Origin: Bacillus sp. S/N-304-OC-R1 | GTDB lineage: Bacteria; Bacillota; Bacilli; Bacillales; Cytobacillaceae | Length of the DNA stretch: 64,000 nt | Assembly: GCF_019749375.1 (NCBI RefSeq) | Contig: NZ_JACWFE010000003.1 | Span: 96,332 to 160,331, forward strand | Reading direction: 5' to 3' | Shown here: piece by piece, positions 55,437 through 63,933 of the stretch | How positions within the stretch are numbered: the first letter of the stretch is position 1 | Layout of the letters: every line of letters starts with the position of its first letter | Notes under the pieces: model-generated | Databases searched by the model: none | What the model was told of the DNA's origin: nothing | The model's input: only the letters and a program-made list of their open reading frames with translations | Made by a program: the position numbers and the translations under genes

Positions 55437-57644
55437 ATGATCGAAACCGCACATATTGAAGTAAAGGGCATGCATTGCGCTGCCTGTACAACTCGAATTG
55501 AAAAATCCGTTTCAAAAATAGATGGTGTGACAGACATAATGGTCAATTTAACAACAGAAAAAGGTCGCGTTTCGTATGAAAAGAATCGGACAAGCGTTTC
55601 TGAAATTATTCAAAGGATTAATAAAATCGGATTCGAAGCGAAGGAAATTAGCAAAAACAACTTATCTGATAGAAATAAGTATAAGGAGATTCGGCGGCTT
55701 CAATGGAAATTTATCTTATCAGCCTTGCTTACACTTCCAATGGCATGGGCGATGTTTGCCCATTTCCACTGGGCTTCCTTCGTTCGTGTACCGGAACTGT
55801 TTGTGCATCCCCTTTTTCAGTTCGCACTTACGATTCCCATTCAATTCTTCATCGGAGCAGAGTTTTATGACAGAGCATGGAAGGCGATAAGAAATAGAAG
55901 CGCCAATATGGATGTATTAGTCGTTTTAAGTACGTCCGCGGCCTTTTTTTACAGCCATTATCTGACCTTTACGACAGTCAAAACTTATAATCCCGCTCAG
56001 CCTGTTGATTTGTTCTACGAAACGAGCGCTTTTATTATTACGTTTATTCTCTTAGGAAAACTGCTTGAAGCAAAAACAAAATTACGAACATCAGAGGCAA
56101 TCAAAAAACTATATCAATTACAAATGAAAACCGCCACCTTATATGTGAATGGGAAAGAATCAAATATACAGGTTGAGGAAATTGTCCCTGGAGATATCAT
56201 TGTTTTAAAGCCTGGCGAGAAAGTGCCCATTGATGGACAAGTAATCGACGGTCACTCCGTTATGGATGAATCCCTTTTAACTGGAGAAAGCATACCCGTG
56301 GAGAAGAGCATCGGACATGAAGTATATGCGGGAACGATCAATCAGAATGGCTTACTGAAAATACGAGCAACAAAAAGAATTTCAGAAACAGCCTTGTCAC
56401 AAATAATTCGGATTGTTGAGGAAGCACAAGCATCTAAAGCCCCCATTCAATATATCGCTGATCATATTACTGCTTTATTTGTTCCTATCGTCGTCGTCAT
56501 TGCTGCAGTAACCTTTGCCGTATGGTATGCCCTTTTTCAGCCAGGTGATTTAAGAGAAGCATTGGAAAAAACAATCACGGTTCTTATCATTGCCTGTCCT
56601 TGTGCGCTTGGACTTGCCACCCCCACTTCTGTTATGGTCGGAAGCGGAAGAGCCGCACAGCTCGGAATTCTTTTTAAAGAAGGAAGGTTCCTTGAATTAT
56701 TAGGGAAAAATAAAATCATCGTTTTTGATAAAACGGGAACCATTACAAAAGGGGAACCCCAAGTAACCGACATCTATTCTGAACTCTTAAATATTGAGGC
56801 TTTTCTAGAAGTGATTGGGGCCGTTGAGAATACTTCCGATCATCCCATTGCCAAGGCAATCGTTCAGAGGGCAATAATAGATATTCCTATTTTCCCAAGC
56901 GTTTCTCAAGTTCTGTCCATGCCTGGGTATGGTGTTAAAGCTACAGTAGGAAATCAAAAAATTATTATTGCCAGCCCTGTCTATTATAAAAGGAAAGATA
57001 TTCTCATTCCATCTAAGGCAGCTGATTTAGTAACAAAGCTTGAACAGGAAGGGAAATCCGTTATGATTGCTTTTATCGATTCCCGCTTTGCTGGAATCAT
57101 CGCTGTTGCGGATGAAATCAAATCTACATCGGTTGAAGCTGTATCTCGTTTAAAAGGGTTAGGGCTAGAGGTTATCATGCTGACTGGCGACAATCGTAAC
57201 ACAGCTATGGCTGTAGGAAAAAAAGTAGGCATCCATAAATTACGGGCTGAAGTCATGCCTCAACAGAAGGCGGAAATTATCCAATCAATGCAGCAAAAAG
57301 GAAATAAGATCATTATGGTTGGTGATGGCATCAATGATGCACCAGCCTTAGCAGTTGCCCATGTCGGTATTGCACTTGGTACCGGATCTGATGTGGCAAT
57401 TGAATCGGCGGATATGACCATCATGAAAGATGATCTCAATCGGGTTGTTGACGCAATCCTAATAAGCAGAAAGACAATGACCAATATTAAACAGAACTTT
57501 CTATGGGCCTTTCTCTATAATATTATGATGATTCCTCTCGCCATGCTTGGTTACTTAGCTCCTTGGATCGCAGCAGCTGCCATGGCATTTAGCTCTGTCT
57601 CTGTTGTGCTGAACTCTCTGCGGTTAAAGAAAATAAAATTGTAG
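55437..57644 (+). CDS. copA: Copper-transporting P1B-type ATPase with one HMA domain
   Basis: Membrane ATPase of 735 aa. One N-terminal metal-binding domain with GMHCAAC (C14, C17) precedes eight TM helices; the transport-site CPC is C387-P388-C389 (IACPCALGLATPTS), the phosphorylation site is D431 (DKTGTITKGE), with TGES, VGDGINDAPAL and HP (SDHPIAK) motifs. MetSer motifs of Cu+ pumps appear near the C-terminus (NSLRLKK, AMAFSSVSVV). B. subtilis CopA has two HMA domains; this one is shorter. With ctaG it could supply copper for oxidase assembly rather than detoxification. No CsoR or CopZ gene is adjacent. Confidence 0.9.
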   Translation: MIETAHIEVKGMHCAACTTRIEKSVSKIDGVTDIMVNLTTEKGRVSYEKNRTSVSEIIQRINKIGFEAKEISKNNLSDRNKYKEIRRLQWKFILSALLTLPMAWAMFAHFHWASFVRVPELFVHPLFQFALTIPIQFFIGAEFYDRAWKAIRNRSANMDVLVVLSTSAAFFYSHYLTFTTVKTYNPAQPVDLFYETSAFIITFILLGKLLEAKTKLRTSEAIKKLYQLQMKTATLYVNGKESNIQVEEIVPGDIIVLKPGEKVPIDGQVIDGHSVMDESLLTGESIPVEKSIGHEVYAGTINQNGLLKIRATKRISETALSQIIRIVEEAQASKAPIQYIADHITALFVPIVVVIAAVTFAVWYALFQPGDLREALEKTITVLIIACPCALGLATPTSVMVGSGRAAQLGILFKEGRFLELLGKNKIIVFDKTGTITKGEPQVTDIYSELLNIEAFLEVIGAVENTSDHPIAKAIVQRAIIDIPIFPSVSQVLSMPGYGVKATVGNQKIIIASPVYYKRKDILIPSKAADLVTKLEQEGKSVMIAFIDSRFAGIIAVADEIKSTSVEAVSRLKGLGLEVIMLTGDNRNTAMAVGKKVGIHKLRAEVMPQQKAEIIQSMQQKGNKIIMVGDGINDAPALAVAHVGIALGTGSDVAIESADMTIMKDDLNRVVDAILISRKTMTNIKQNFLWAFLYNIMMIPLAMLGYLAPWIAAAAMAFSSVSVVLNSLRLKKIKL

Positions 57645-57735
57645 ATTTAAAAAGGTACTTGAGATCAAAAAATTATATGGATGCTATAAGAAATGGAATA
57701 GTCAGATATTAATTCACAGTATTATAACGTATTAA

Positions 57736-57770
57736 AAATGAGGCGAACCTAAAGGCCGCCTCATTTAGTT
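57736..57770. terminator. Bidirectional terminator
   Basis: AAATGAGGCG (57736-57745) pairs perfectly with CGCCTCATTT (57757-57766) around AACCTAAAGGC, closing the copper ATPase (+) and heme monooxygenase (-) transcripts. Confidence 0.9.
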
Positions 57771-58077
57771 ATTTGCTCACTTTTAAATTATATATATTCT
57801 GACTAGATTCAATAATATACTCGGGCTTTCGTTCTCCAGTCTTTGCTTTGTGACCCGCAATATGCTCAGGACTCTTCTCCCAATTCTTCCGGTCTTCCCC
57901 AGACTTCCAGCTAACAAGAACTAATACTTCCTTATCTCCGCGGCGCACCTTTTGCACAAGAACTTGGACTCCCACAAATCCAGGCTGTTTTTCAATAAGC
58001 CCTTCTCTGTCAAAACCCTCCACTACATTATCCGAAAAGCCTTCCTTCACAACAATACGCTTTACTTGATAAAACAT
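57769..58077 (-). CDS. Heme-degrading monooxygenase, HmoA/IsdG type
   Basis: Small cytoplasmic ABM-domain enzyme of 102 aa. Family features: VVKEGFSDNVVEGF, QPGFVGVQVL, VLVSWKSGEDRKNWEKSPEH with the heme-proximal histidine region EHIAGHK. HmoA-type enzymes open heme to release iron. It is the last gene of the siderophore uptake operon (1-base gap to the receptor gene), so it is likely iron-regulated with it. Confidence 0.83.
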   Translation of the reverse strand: MFYQVKRIVVKEGFSDNVVEGFDREGLIEKQPGFVGVQVLVQKVRRGDKEVLVLVSWKSGEDRKNWEKSPEHIAGHKAKTGERKPEYIIESSQNIYNLKVSK

Positions 58078-58078
58078 A

Positions 58079-59050
58079 TTATAGACCAGCCTTAACGTCT
58101 TCTGCCATTTGTTTCATTGATTGTAATCCGCCACCTGATAAGTACCAAGGTCCAGCATTTAAGTAAATGATTTTGCCATTCTTATAGGCATTTGTCTTTT
58201 GGACAAGTTCATTTTCAAGGGAATCCTTGACACTTGAATTAGCATTAATTGCTGCATCACGGTCAATGACAAACAGAATTTCTGGATTTGTTTCTGAGAT
58301 ATATTCAAAAGTTACACTTTGCCCGTGTGTTGATACTTCAATATTTTCATCAGCAGCTTTGAATCCAAACACATCATGGATGATGCCAAAGCGTGAGCTT
58401 GGTCCATATGCACTAATTTTCCCTTCAGTTCCTAAAATGATTAATGCCTTTTCATCTTTACCCGATGTTTGTTCCTTAATAGAAGCTATTGTTTGATTTA
58501 CTTCTTCTAGTTCAGCTTTTATTTGTTCTTCCTTGCCAAAGACTTCAGCAATCATTTCCATATTATGTGTAAATGAATCCATATAGTTTGAATAATCAAG
58601 ACCAACATAAATAGTTGGAGCAATTTCTTTGAATTCATCATATAAATCCGCTTGGCGGCCAGAAATGAAGATGACATCTGGCTTCATTGCATGAATTGCT
58701 TCGAAATCTGGTTCCTTTAAGCTTCCTGCATTCGTATATTGAGATCCCGAATATTTGTCTAGATATGGCGGGATCGATGCTTGAGGAACACCAGCAACTT
58801 CAATTCCTAATTCATCGAGAGTGTCTAAAATACCAAAATCAAAAACGACTACTTTCTCTGGTGTTTTTTCTAACACAACCTCTTCATCATCAAGCTCGTG
58901 CTTAATTTTTATTTTTGAAGATTCTTCGACCTTTTTATCATCTCCGCTATTTGTGTTCTCCTCTTCTTTAGCTGCTTCCTCCGTACCGCATGCAGCAAGC
59001 ACTAAGAAAACTGTAAAAATCAACGCAAATAATGACCATTTTTTCATCAT
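58079..59050 (-). CDS. yclQ: Siderophore-binding lipoprotein YclQ-like
   Basis: Lipid-anchored class III (FhuD-like) receptor of 323 aa. Lipobox LVLAACG, an acidic linker, then KVVVFDFGILDTLDELGIEVAGVP, MKPDVIFISGRQADLYDE and LFVIDRDAA. Similar in order and length to B. subtilis YclQ, the petrobactin receptor. ATG 59050 has AAAGGAG ten bases upstream; an ATG at 59059 is too close to that site. Operon yclN-O-P-Q. Confidence 0.87.
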   Translation of the reverse strand: MMKKWSLFALIFTVFLVLAACGTEEAAKEEENTNSGDDKKVEESSKIKIKHELDDEEVVLEKTPEKVVVFDFGILDTLDELGIEVAGVPQASIPPYLDKYSGSQYTNAGSLKEPDFEAIHAMKPDVIFISGRQADLYDEFKEIAPTIYVGLDYSNYMDSFTHNMEMIAEVFGKEEQIKAELEEVNQTIASIKEQTSGKDEKALIILGTEGKISAYGPSSRFGIIHDVFGFKAADENIEVSTHGQSVTFEYISETNPEILFVIDRDAAINANSSVKDSLENELVQKTNAYKNGKIIYLNAGPWYLSGGGLQSMKQMAEDVKAGL

Positions 59051-59068
59051 GTCTACCATTCTCCTTTT

Positions 59069-59830
59069 CTATGAATTAAAATAAACGCAAATTCTGCAGT
59101 TATTAATTTTTTGGATTGGAATATCCATATCATAAATTTCCTTCAGCGAATCTGATTGAATAATTTCATTTGTCGGTCCATCTTTGATCACTTTTCCATC
59201 TTTCAGAGCGACGATATGATCTGAATAAACAGATGCAAAGTTAATATCATGAAGAACAATCACAATCGTTTTTCCTAATTCATCAACAAGCTTCCTCAAT
59301 ATTTTCATGATTTGTACAGAATGTTTCATATCTAGATTATTAAGTGGTTCGTCCAGCAAAATATAGTCGGTATCCTGAGCAATGACCATCGCGATAAAAG
59401 CCCGCTGACGCTGGCCGCCTGATAACTCATCAAGAAAATCATGCTGCATATTGGTTAAGCCCATATACTCAATCGCCTGATCAACCATCTTTTCATCGTC
59501 ATTATTTAGTCTCCCCTTCGAGTAAGGAAACCGTCCAAATGATACAAGCTCACGAATGGTCAATCGAACATTCATATAGTTTGATTGTTTTAAGATGGAC
59601 ACACGCTTTGAAAAGTCGCTTGATTTCATTTTCTTTACATGGGAATTATCGATTAATACTTCACCTGTATCGGCCTCAATCAGCCGGCTAACCATTGATA
59701 ACAATGTTGATTTTCCAGCTCCATTAGGCCCGATAAAGGACGTAATTTTCCCCGGATGAATATCAGCTGTCACGTTTTCAACGACAGATTTTTTCCCATA
59801 GAACTTGGTTAGAGCACGGACTTGAATCAA
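59069..59830 (-). CDS. yclP: Siderophore ABC transporter ATPase YclP-like
   Basis: ATPase of 253 aa. Walker A GPNGAGKST, signature LSGGQRQRAFIAMVIAQ, Walker B ILLDEPLNNLD, H loop VLHDINFAS. FecE/FhuC class. TTG start 59830, with AAAGGAG 11 bases upstream; the start overlaps the yclO stop by 4 bases. Length equals B. subtilis YclP within one residue. Confidence 0.9.
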   Translation of the reverse strand: MIQVRALTKFYGKKSVVENVTADIHPGKITSFIGPNGAGKSTLLSMVSRLIEADTGEVLIDNSHVKKMKSSDFSKRVSILKQSNYMNVRLTIRELVSFGRFPYSKGRLNNDDEKMVDQAIEYMGLTNMQHDFLDELSGGQRQRAFIAMVIAQDTDYILLDEPLNNLDMKHSVQIMKILRKLVDELGKTIVIVLHDINFASVYSDHIVALKDGKVIKDGPTNEIIQSDSLKEIYDMDIPIQKINNCRICVYFNS

Positions 59831-60777
59831 TTTGATCGACTCTCCTTTAGCAGTAAATAAATGAAATACACGCCTCCGAAAAAGTTAATGATGACACTAA
59901 GCGTTGTAGAGAAAGTAAAAATCCTTTCCACAACCCACTGACCTCCTACTAACGCAATGACACTCATAACCATAGCTCCACTTATAAGAATCGTATGCTT
60001 ATAAGTTTTGAAAAACTGGTAAGATAAATTGGCGACAATCAGGCCGAAAAATGTAATGGGGCCTACAAGTGCAGTAGCAACGGAAATTAAGATAGCCACT
60101 AGGACAAGCATCCTCTTAACAATCTGATCATATGGCACACCAAGATTCATCGCATGATCACGTCCTAGTGAGAGAACATCTAAATAGTTCATGGACCGCC
60201 ATCCAATCACTAAGACGATTGTAATAATGATAAATGCGATCCAAACTAAATCAGCATTCACATTATTAAAGCTTGCAAACATTCGGTCCTGCACTCTTAG
60301 AAATTCATTTGGATCAATAAGTACTTGCAGGAACATCGAAATGCTTGAGAAAAACGTCCCAATAATAATTCCGACCAACAAAAGAAAGTATATCGGCCGT
60401 TTGCCGCTTTTAAATAGCAGTTTATAAAGCAATAAAGCAAAAACAATCATAGCTACTACAGATAGAAAGAAATTCAGCTGCCGATTCACAACAAGCAAAT
60501 GGCCGGATCCTAGGAAAAAAATAACAAATGTCTGACCGAGTAAATATAAGGAATCAAGCCCCATAATGCTTGGCGTTAAAATTCGGTTATGAGCTATCGT
60601 TTGAAAAACAACCGTTGCATAAGCAATCGATATTCCGGTTAACACCATCGCAAGCACTTTTATCCCTCTGCGCGGCAGAGCATAATCAAAGCTGCCATTT
60701 AATTCGTGAAATAAATAAATTCCACTGAACAAAATTGCGATTACAACAAGAATGATCATTTTAATTGAATTACGCAT
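59827..60777 (-). CDS. yclO: Siderophore ABC permease YclO-like
   Basis: FecCD-family permease of 316 aa with about nine TM helices. The coupling region GRDHAMNLGVPYDQIVKRM and VGPITFFGLIVANLSYQF are family motifs. It pairs with YclN as a heterodimer. AGGAGG precedes the ATG, which overlaps yclN by 8 bases. Confidence 0.9.
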   Translation of the reverse strand: MRNSIKMIILVVIAILFSGIYLFHELNGSFDYALPRRGIKVLAMVLTGISIAYATVVFQTIAHNRILTPSIMGLDSLYLLGQTFVIFFLGSGHLLVVNRQLNFFLSVVAMIVFALLLYKLLFKSGKRPIYFLLLVGIIIGTFFSSISMFLQVLIDPNEFLRVQDRMFASFNNVNADLVWIAFIIITIVLVIGWRSMNYLDVLSLGRDHAMNLGVPYDQIVKRMLVLVAILISVATALVGPITFFGLIVANLSYQFFKTYKHTILISGAMVMSVIALVGGQWVVERIFTFSTTLSVIINFFGGVYFIYLLLKESRSN

Positions 60778-61720
60778 AAGCCTTCCTCCTAAATAATAAG
60801 TAGAGGAAGATACCGCTTCCGATTACTCCAACCATTAAACTAATTGAGATCTCATAAGGGAATATAATAATACGCCCTAATATATCGCATGCAAGTAAAA
60901 ATGATGAACCAAGTAACGCTGTATGAGGCAGGGTTTTTTGCAAATGGTCTCCTTTAAATATTGAAATTATGTTAGGAATAATAAGTCCTAAAAAAGGAAT
61001 CATTCCAACTGTAAGCACTACTGTAACTGTTATTAGAGCGACAAGAATAAGTCCAAGATTTACAACACGTTTATAGGATAATCCCAAGTTTTTTGAAAAG
61101 TCCTCCCCTATACCTGCTACTGTAAATCGATTTGCAAATACATAGGCTATGACCAACAAGGGAATCGTTATGTAAAGAAGCTCATATCGCCCCTTCATAA
61201 CCATGGAGAAATCACCCTGGAGCCATGCTGACATATTTTGAATGATATCTGCCCGATAAGCAAAGAACGTTGTTACTGAAGACAAAATGTTACCAAACAT
61301 CAAACCGACTAAAGGAATAAAAATAGCATCCTTTAACTTAATCCGATCAAGTATTTGCATGAACAATAATGTGCCTACAAGTGCAAAAACAAAAGCAACA
61401 GCCATCTTTTCAAGAATTGATGCATTTGTAAACAACAGCATAGAGACAAGAATACCAAGCCGGGTAGCATCAAGTGTACCTGCAGTTGTCGGGGAAACGA
61501 ATTTATTTCTGCTTAGCTGCTGCATTATTAAGCCAGCAATGCTCATCCCTGCCCCTGCAAACAAAATGGCAACAAGTCTAGGCAACCTGCTTATTAAGAA
61601 AATTTGTGTTTTTTCCGAATGCAGAATTAATAAATCCTTTGGTGTAATATCGCTAACTCCAACAAATAAAGATAGCAGTGAAAGTATTATAAGTAGGACA
61701 ATCAAGTATCTTTTTTTCAT
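60770..61720 (-). CDS. yclN: Siderophore ABC permease YclN-like
   Basis: FecCD-family permease of 316 aa, exactly the length of B. subtilis YclN when started at ATG 61720 (AGAGGT upstream). Motifs: GAGMSIAGLIMQQLSRNKFVSP, AGIGEDFSKNLGLSYKR, GMIPFLGLIIPNII. The longer open frame from 61771 would begin inside a Fur box and is rejected. First gene of the iron-uptake operon. Confidence 0.9.
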   Translation of the reverse strand: MKKRYLIVLLIILSLLSLFVGVSDITPKDLLILHSEKTQIFLISRLPRLVAILFAGAGMSIAGLIMQQLSRNKFVSPTTAGTLDATRLGILVSMLLFTNASILEKMAVAFVFALVGTLLFMQILDRIKLKDAIFIPLVGLMFGNILSSVTTFFAYRADIIQNMSAWLQGDFSMVMKGRYELLYITIPLLVIAYVFANRFTVAGIGEDFSKNLGLSYKRVVNLGLILVALITVTVVLTVGMIPFLGLIIPNIISIFKGDHLQKTLPHTALLGSSFLLACDILGRIIIFPYEISISLMVGVIGSGIFLYLLFRRKAYA

Positions 61721-61755
61721 AACTTTAAAATACCTCTGCGCAAAGTTTTTGATAT

Positions 61756-61839
61756 TGAAAATCATTATCAATTGAGCTCACGATTCTTATTATAGCAAGT
61801 AGGAAATCATTGTCAATGGATAATTGAAAATAATTATCA
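61756..61839 (-). promoter_or_regulatory. Fur-controlled promoter of the yclNOPQ-hmoA operon
   Basis: Two 15-base Fur boxes, TGAAAATCATTATCA (61756-61770) and TGAAAATAATTATCA (61825-61839), each fit the 7-1-7 consensus TGATAATNATTATCA with one mismatch. Between them on the minus strand are TTGACA (rc of 61811-61816) and TATAAT (rc of 61789-61794), 16 bases apart. Iron-loaded Fur would cover both sides of the promoter. Confidence 0.88.
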
Positions 61840-61885
61840 TTAGCAACTAGACCTTCTATACCTCTGACCAGATGGTAAAAAAAAT

Positions 61886-61912
61886 AAACACTCCGATTTC
61901 GAAGTGTTTTTA
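61886..61912. terminator. Small hairpin near the end of the tRNA operon
   Basis: AAACACT(C)CG (61886-61895) pairs with CGAAGTGTTT (61900-61909), one mismatch, with A/T runs on both sides. Could stop minus-strand read-through from the tRNA operon. Confidence 0.6.
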
Positions 61913-61998
61913 TTATAAAATATGAAAAATCTCATCTTAGCCTAATTCAATATTTTTATTAATAGTCTTGTTTAATTAGAGACTTTCTTAAAAAACAA

Positions 61999-62040
61999 AA
62001 AACCGCTTTTCCACAATATGTAGAAATAGCGGTTTTGCTG
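61999..62040 (-). terminator. Terminator of the rRNA/tRNA operon
   Basis: AAAACCGC (61999-62006) pairs with GCGGTTTT (62029-62036); the minus-strand transcript ends in GCGGTTTTTTG. It lies 85 bp beyond the last tRNA. Confidence 0.82.
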
Positions 62041-62120
62041 TATAATATCATGATAGTACATTTAAGTTTGAAAAACAGTGATAACAGCTAGGAGGCTGTC
62101 ACTCATAACGATAAAATAAA

Positions 62121-62195
62121 TGGCTCCGCAGGTAGGATTCGAACCTACGACCGTTCGGTTAACAGCCGAATGCTCTACCACTGAGCTACTGCGGA
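62121..62195 (-). tRNA. tRNA-Asn (GTT)
   Basis: Cloverleaf of 75 nt with CCA; anticodon loop CTGTTAA; acceptor TCCGCAG/CTGCGGA. Last tRNA of the operon. Confidence 0.96.
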
Positions 62196-62201
62196 ATAAT
62201 A

Positions 62202-62278
<77 letters not shown>

Positions 62279-62284
62279 ATATTT

Positions 62285-62358
62285 TGGAGCGGGTGAAGGG
62301 AATCGAACCCTCATCATCAGCTTGGAAGGCTGAGGTTTTACCACTAAACTACACCCGC
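62285..62358 (-). tRNA. tRNA-Gly (TCC)
   Basis: 74 nt with CCA; anticodon loop CTTCCAA; acceptor GCGGGTG/CACCCGC. Confidence 0.95.
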
Positions 62359-62383
62359 ATATTTATCAAAATTTATATAGTAT

Positions 62384-62457
<74 letters not shown>

Positions 62458-62467
62458 TAATTAAAAA

Positions 62468-62542
62468 TGGCTGGGCTAGCTGGATTCGAACCAACGCATG
62501 TCGCAGTCAAAGTGCGATGCCTTACCGCTTGGCTATAGCCCA
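62468..62542 (-). tRNA. tRNA-Gln (TTG)
   Basis: 75 nt with CCA; anticodon loop CTTTGAC; acceptor TGGGCTA/TAGCCCA. Confidence 0.96.
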
Positions 62543-62576
62543 ATGGAAAAAAAAATATATATTAATAATATTATTA

Positions 62577-62653
62577 TGGGGCGGCTGATGGGAATCGAAC
62601 CCACGAATGTCGGAACCACAATCCGATGCGTTAACCACTTCGCCACAACCGCC
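62577..62653 (-). tRNA. tRNA-His (GTG)
   Basis: 77 nt including the extra 5' G typical of tRNA-His; anticodon GTG in TTGTGGT; CCA encoded. Confidence 0.95.
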
Positions 62654-62661
62654 ATAATTAA

Positions 62662-62735
62662 TGGCAGGGGTAGTAGGAATCGAACCCACATCAAAGGTTT
62701 TGGAGACCTTCGTTTTACCATTAAACTATACCCCT
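62662..62735 (-). tRNA. tRNA-Trp (CCA)
   Basis: 74 nt with CCA end; anticodon loop CTCCAAA; acceptor AGGGGTA/TACCCCT. Confidence 0.96.
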
Positions 62736-62745
62736 ATAGGAATGG

Positions 62746-62827
62746 TGGTGGGGGACGGATTCGAACCGCCGAACCCAAAGGGAGCGGATTTACAGTCCGC
62801 CGCGTTTAGCCACTTCGCTACCCCACC
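62746..62827 (-). tRNA. tRNA-Tyr (GTA)
   Basis: 82 nt with a long variable arm and CCA; anticodon loop CTGTAAA; acceptor GGTGGGG with CCCCCA-type 3' strand. Confidence 0.95.
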
Positions 62828-62851
62828 AGATAAATAGGGTTCTAAAAATTA

Positions 62852-62927
62852 TGGTGGCTCAGGACGGAATCGAACCGCCGACACAAGGATTTTCAGTCCT
62901 TTGCTCTACCGACTGAGCTACTGAGCC
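62852..62927 (-). tRNA. tRNA-Phe (GAA)
   Basis: 76 nt with CCA; anticodon loop CTGAAAA; acceptor GGCTCAG/CTGAGCC. Confidence 0.96.
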
Positions 62928-62968
62928 ATAAATGAATATTTCTAGAGTTTATCTTGCTTTATAACTGT

Positions 62969-62995
62969 GTTCCAAAGTCCTACGGTCTTTGGAAC
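62969..62995. other. Hairpin in the 149-bp gap of the tRNA array
   Basis: GTTCCAAAG (62969-62977) pairs perfectly with CTTTGGAAC (62987-62995). It lies in the only long spacer (62928-63076) of the array, between tRNA-Phe and tRNA-Asp. It could be a processing signal, a terminator-like pause or the remnant of a deleted tRNA; it has no T-run. Confidence 0.5.
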
Positions 62996-63076
62996 AGATT
63001 GCTGCAGTCTGCTAATCAAGGATGTCATGCTTCGTAGTGCAAACTTTCACAATCAGCTACTGCGCCTATATAATAA

Positions 63077-63153
63077 TGGCGGTCCGGACGGGACTCGAAC
63101 CCGCGACCTCCTGCGTGACAGGCAGGCATTCTAACCAACTGAACTACCGGACC
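63077..63153 (-). tRNA. tRNA-Asp (GTC)
   Basis: 77 nt with CCA; anticodon loop CTGTCAC; acceptor GGTCCGG/CCGGACC. Confidence 0.96.
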
Positions 63154-63182
63154 AAAAATATAATTATTATGTATTAAAAACA

Positions 63183-63275
63183 TGGAGGAGGAAAGGGGAT
63201 TCGAACCCCTGCGCGGTTTGACCCGCCTGTCGGTTTTCAAGACCGATCCCTTCAGCCGGACTTGGGTATTCCTCC
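63183..63275 (-). tRNA. tRNA-Ser (TGA)
   Basis: 93 nt with the long variable arm of tRNA-Ser and CCA; anticodon loop CTTGAAA; acceptor GGAGGAA with TTCCTCC. Confidence 0.95.
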
Positions 63276-63284
63276 AAATAAATA

Positions 63285-63361
63285 TGGTAGCGGCGGAGGG
63301 GATCGAACCCCCGACCTTACGGGTATGAACCGTACGCTCTAGCCAGCTGAGCTACACCGCC
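63285..63361 (-). tRNA. tRNA-Met (CAT), elongator
   Basis: 77 nt with CCA; anticodon loop TTCATAC. Acceptor GGCGGTG and overall sequence match the elongator tRNA-Met of Bacillus, not the initiator. Confidence 0.92.
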
Positions 63362-63388
63362 AAAGTAAGAATTACTAAATATTTATAA

Positions 63389-63464
63389 TGGTGGAGCCTA
63401 GCGGGATCGAACCGCTGACCTCCTGCGTGCAAGGCAGGCGCTCTCCCAGCTGAGCTAAGGCCCC
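63389..63464 (-). tRNA. tRNA-Ala (TGC)
   Basis: 76 nt with CCA; anticodon loop CTTGCAC; acceptor GGGGCCT with AGGCTCC; carries the G-U pair usual near the tRNA-Ala end. Confidence 0.93.
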
Positions 63465-63487
63465 AATATAAGTTAAAGTAATCTTTT

Positions 63488-63562
63488 TGGAGCGGAAGAC
63501 GGGATTCGAACCCGCGACCCCCACCTTGGCAAGGTGGTGTTCTACCACTGAACTACTTCCGC
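63488..63562 (-). tRNA. tRNA-Gly (GCC)
   Basis: 75 nt with CCA; anticodon loop TTGCCAA; acceptor GCGGAAG/CTTCCGC. Confidence 0.95.
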
Positions 63563-63579
63563 AAATAAATTATAAAATA

Positions 63580-63652
63580 TGGAGGATGACGGGATCGAAC
63601 CGCCGACCCTCTGCTTGTAAGGCAGATGCTCTCCCAGCTGAGCTAATCCTCC
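63580..63652 (-). tRNA. tRNA-Val (TAC) without encoded CCA
   Basis: 73 nt; anticodon loop CTTACAA; acceptor GGAGGAT/ATCCTCC with discriminator A, followed by TATTT instead of CCA. The other fifteen tRNA genes of the array encode CCA, so this one depends on the CCA-adding enzyme. Confidence 0.94.
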
Positions 63653-63656
63653 GTTT

Positions 63657-63731
63657 TGGTGACCCATACGGGATTCGAACCCGTGTTACCGCCGTGAAAG
63701 GGCGGTGTCTTAACCGCTTGACCAATGGGCC
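63657..63731 (-). tRNA. tRNA-Glu (TTC)
   Basis: 75 nt with CCA; anticodon loop CTTTCAC; acceptor GGCCCAT/ATGGGTC. First tRNA after 5S. Confidence 0.96.
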
Positions 63732-63747
63732 TTATTAATCTTAAATA

Positions 63748-63866
<119 letters not shown>

Positions 63867-63933
63867 ATTTTAATTGAGAGTTTGTTCCCTCAAAACTAGA
63901 TAATGCTGAAGAAGTAAATCGAGTAATCTAAAT

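Noticed and set aside
62498..62809. Plus-strand open frame through tRNA genes
   Set aside because: It covers tRNA-Gln, His, Trp and Tyr on the other strand; frames at 63025-63240 and 63487-63738 are the same kind of artefact.
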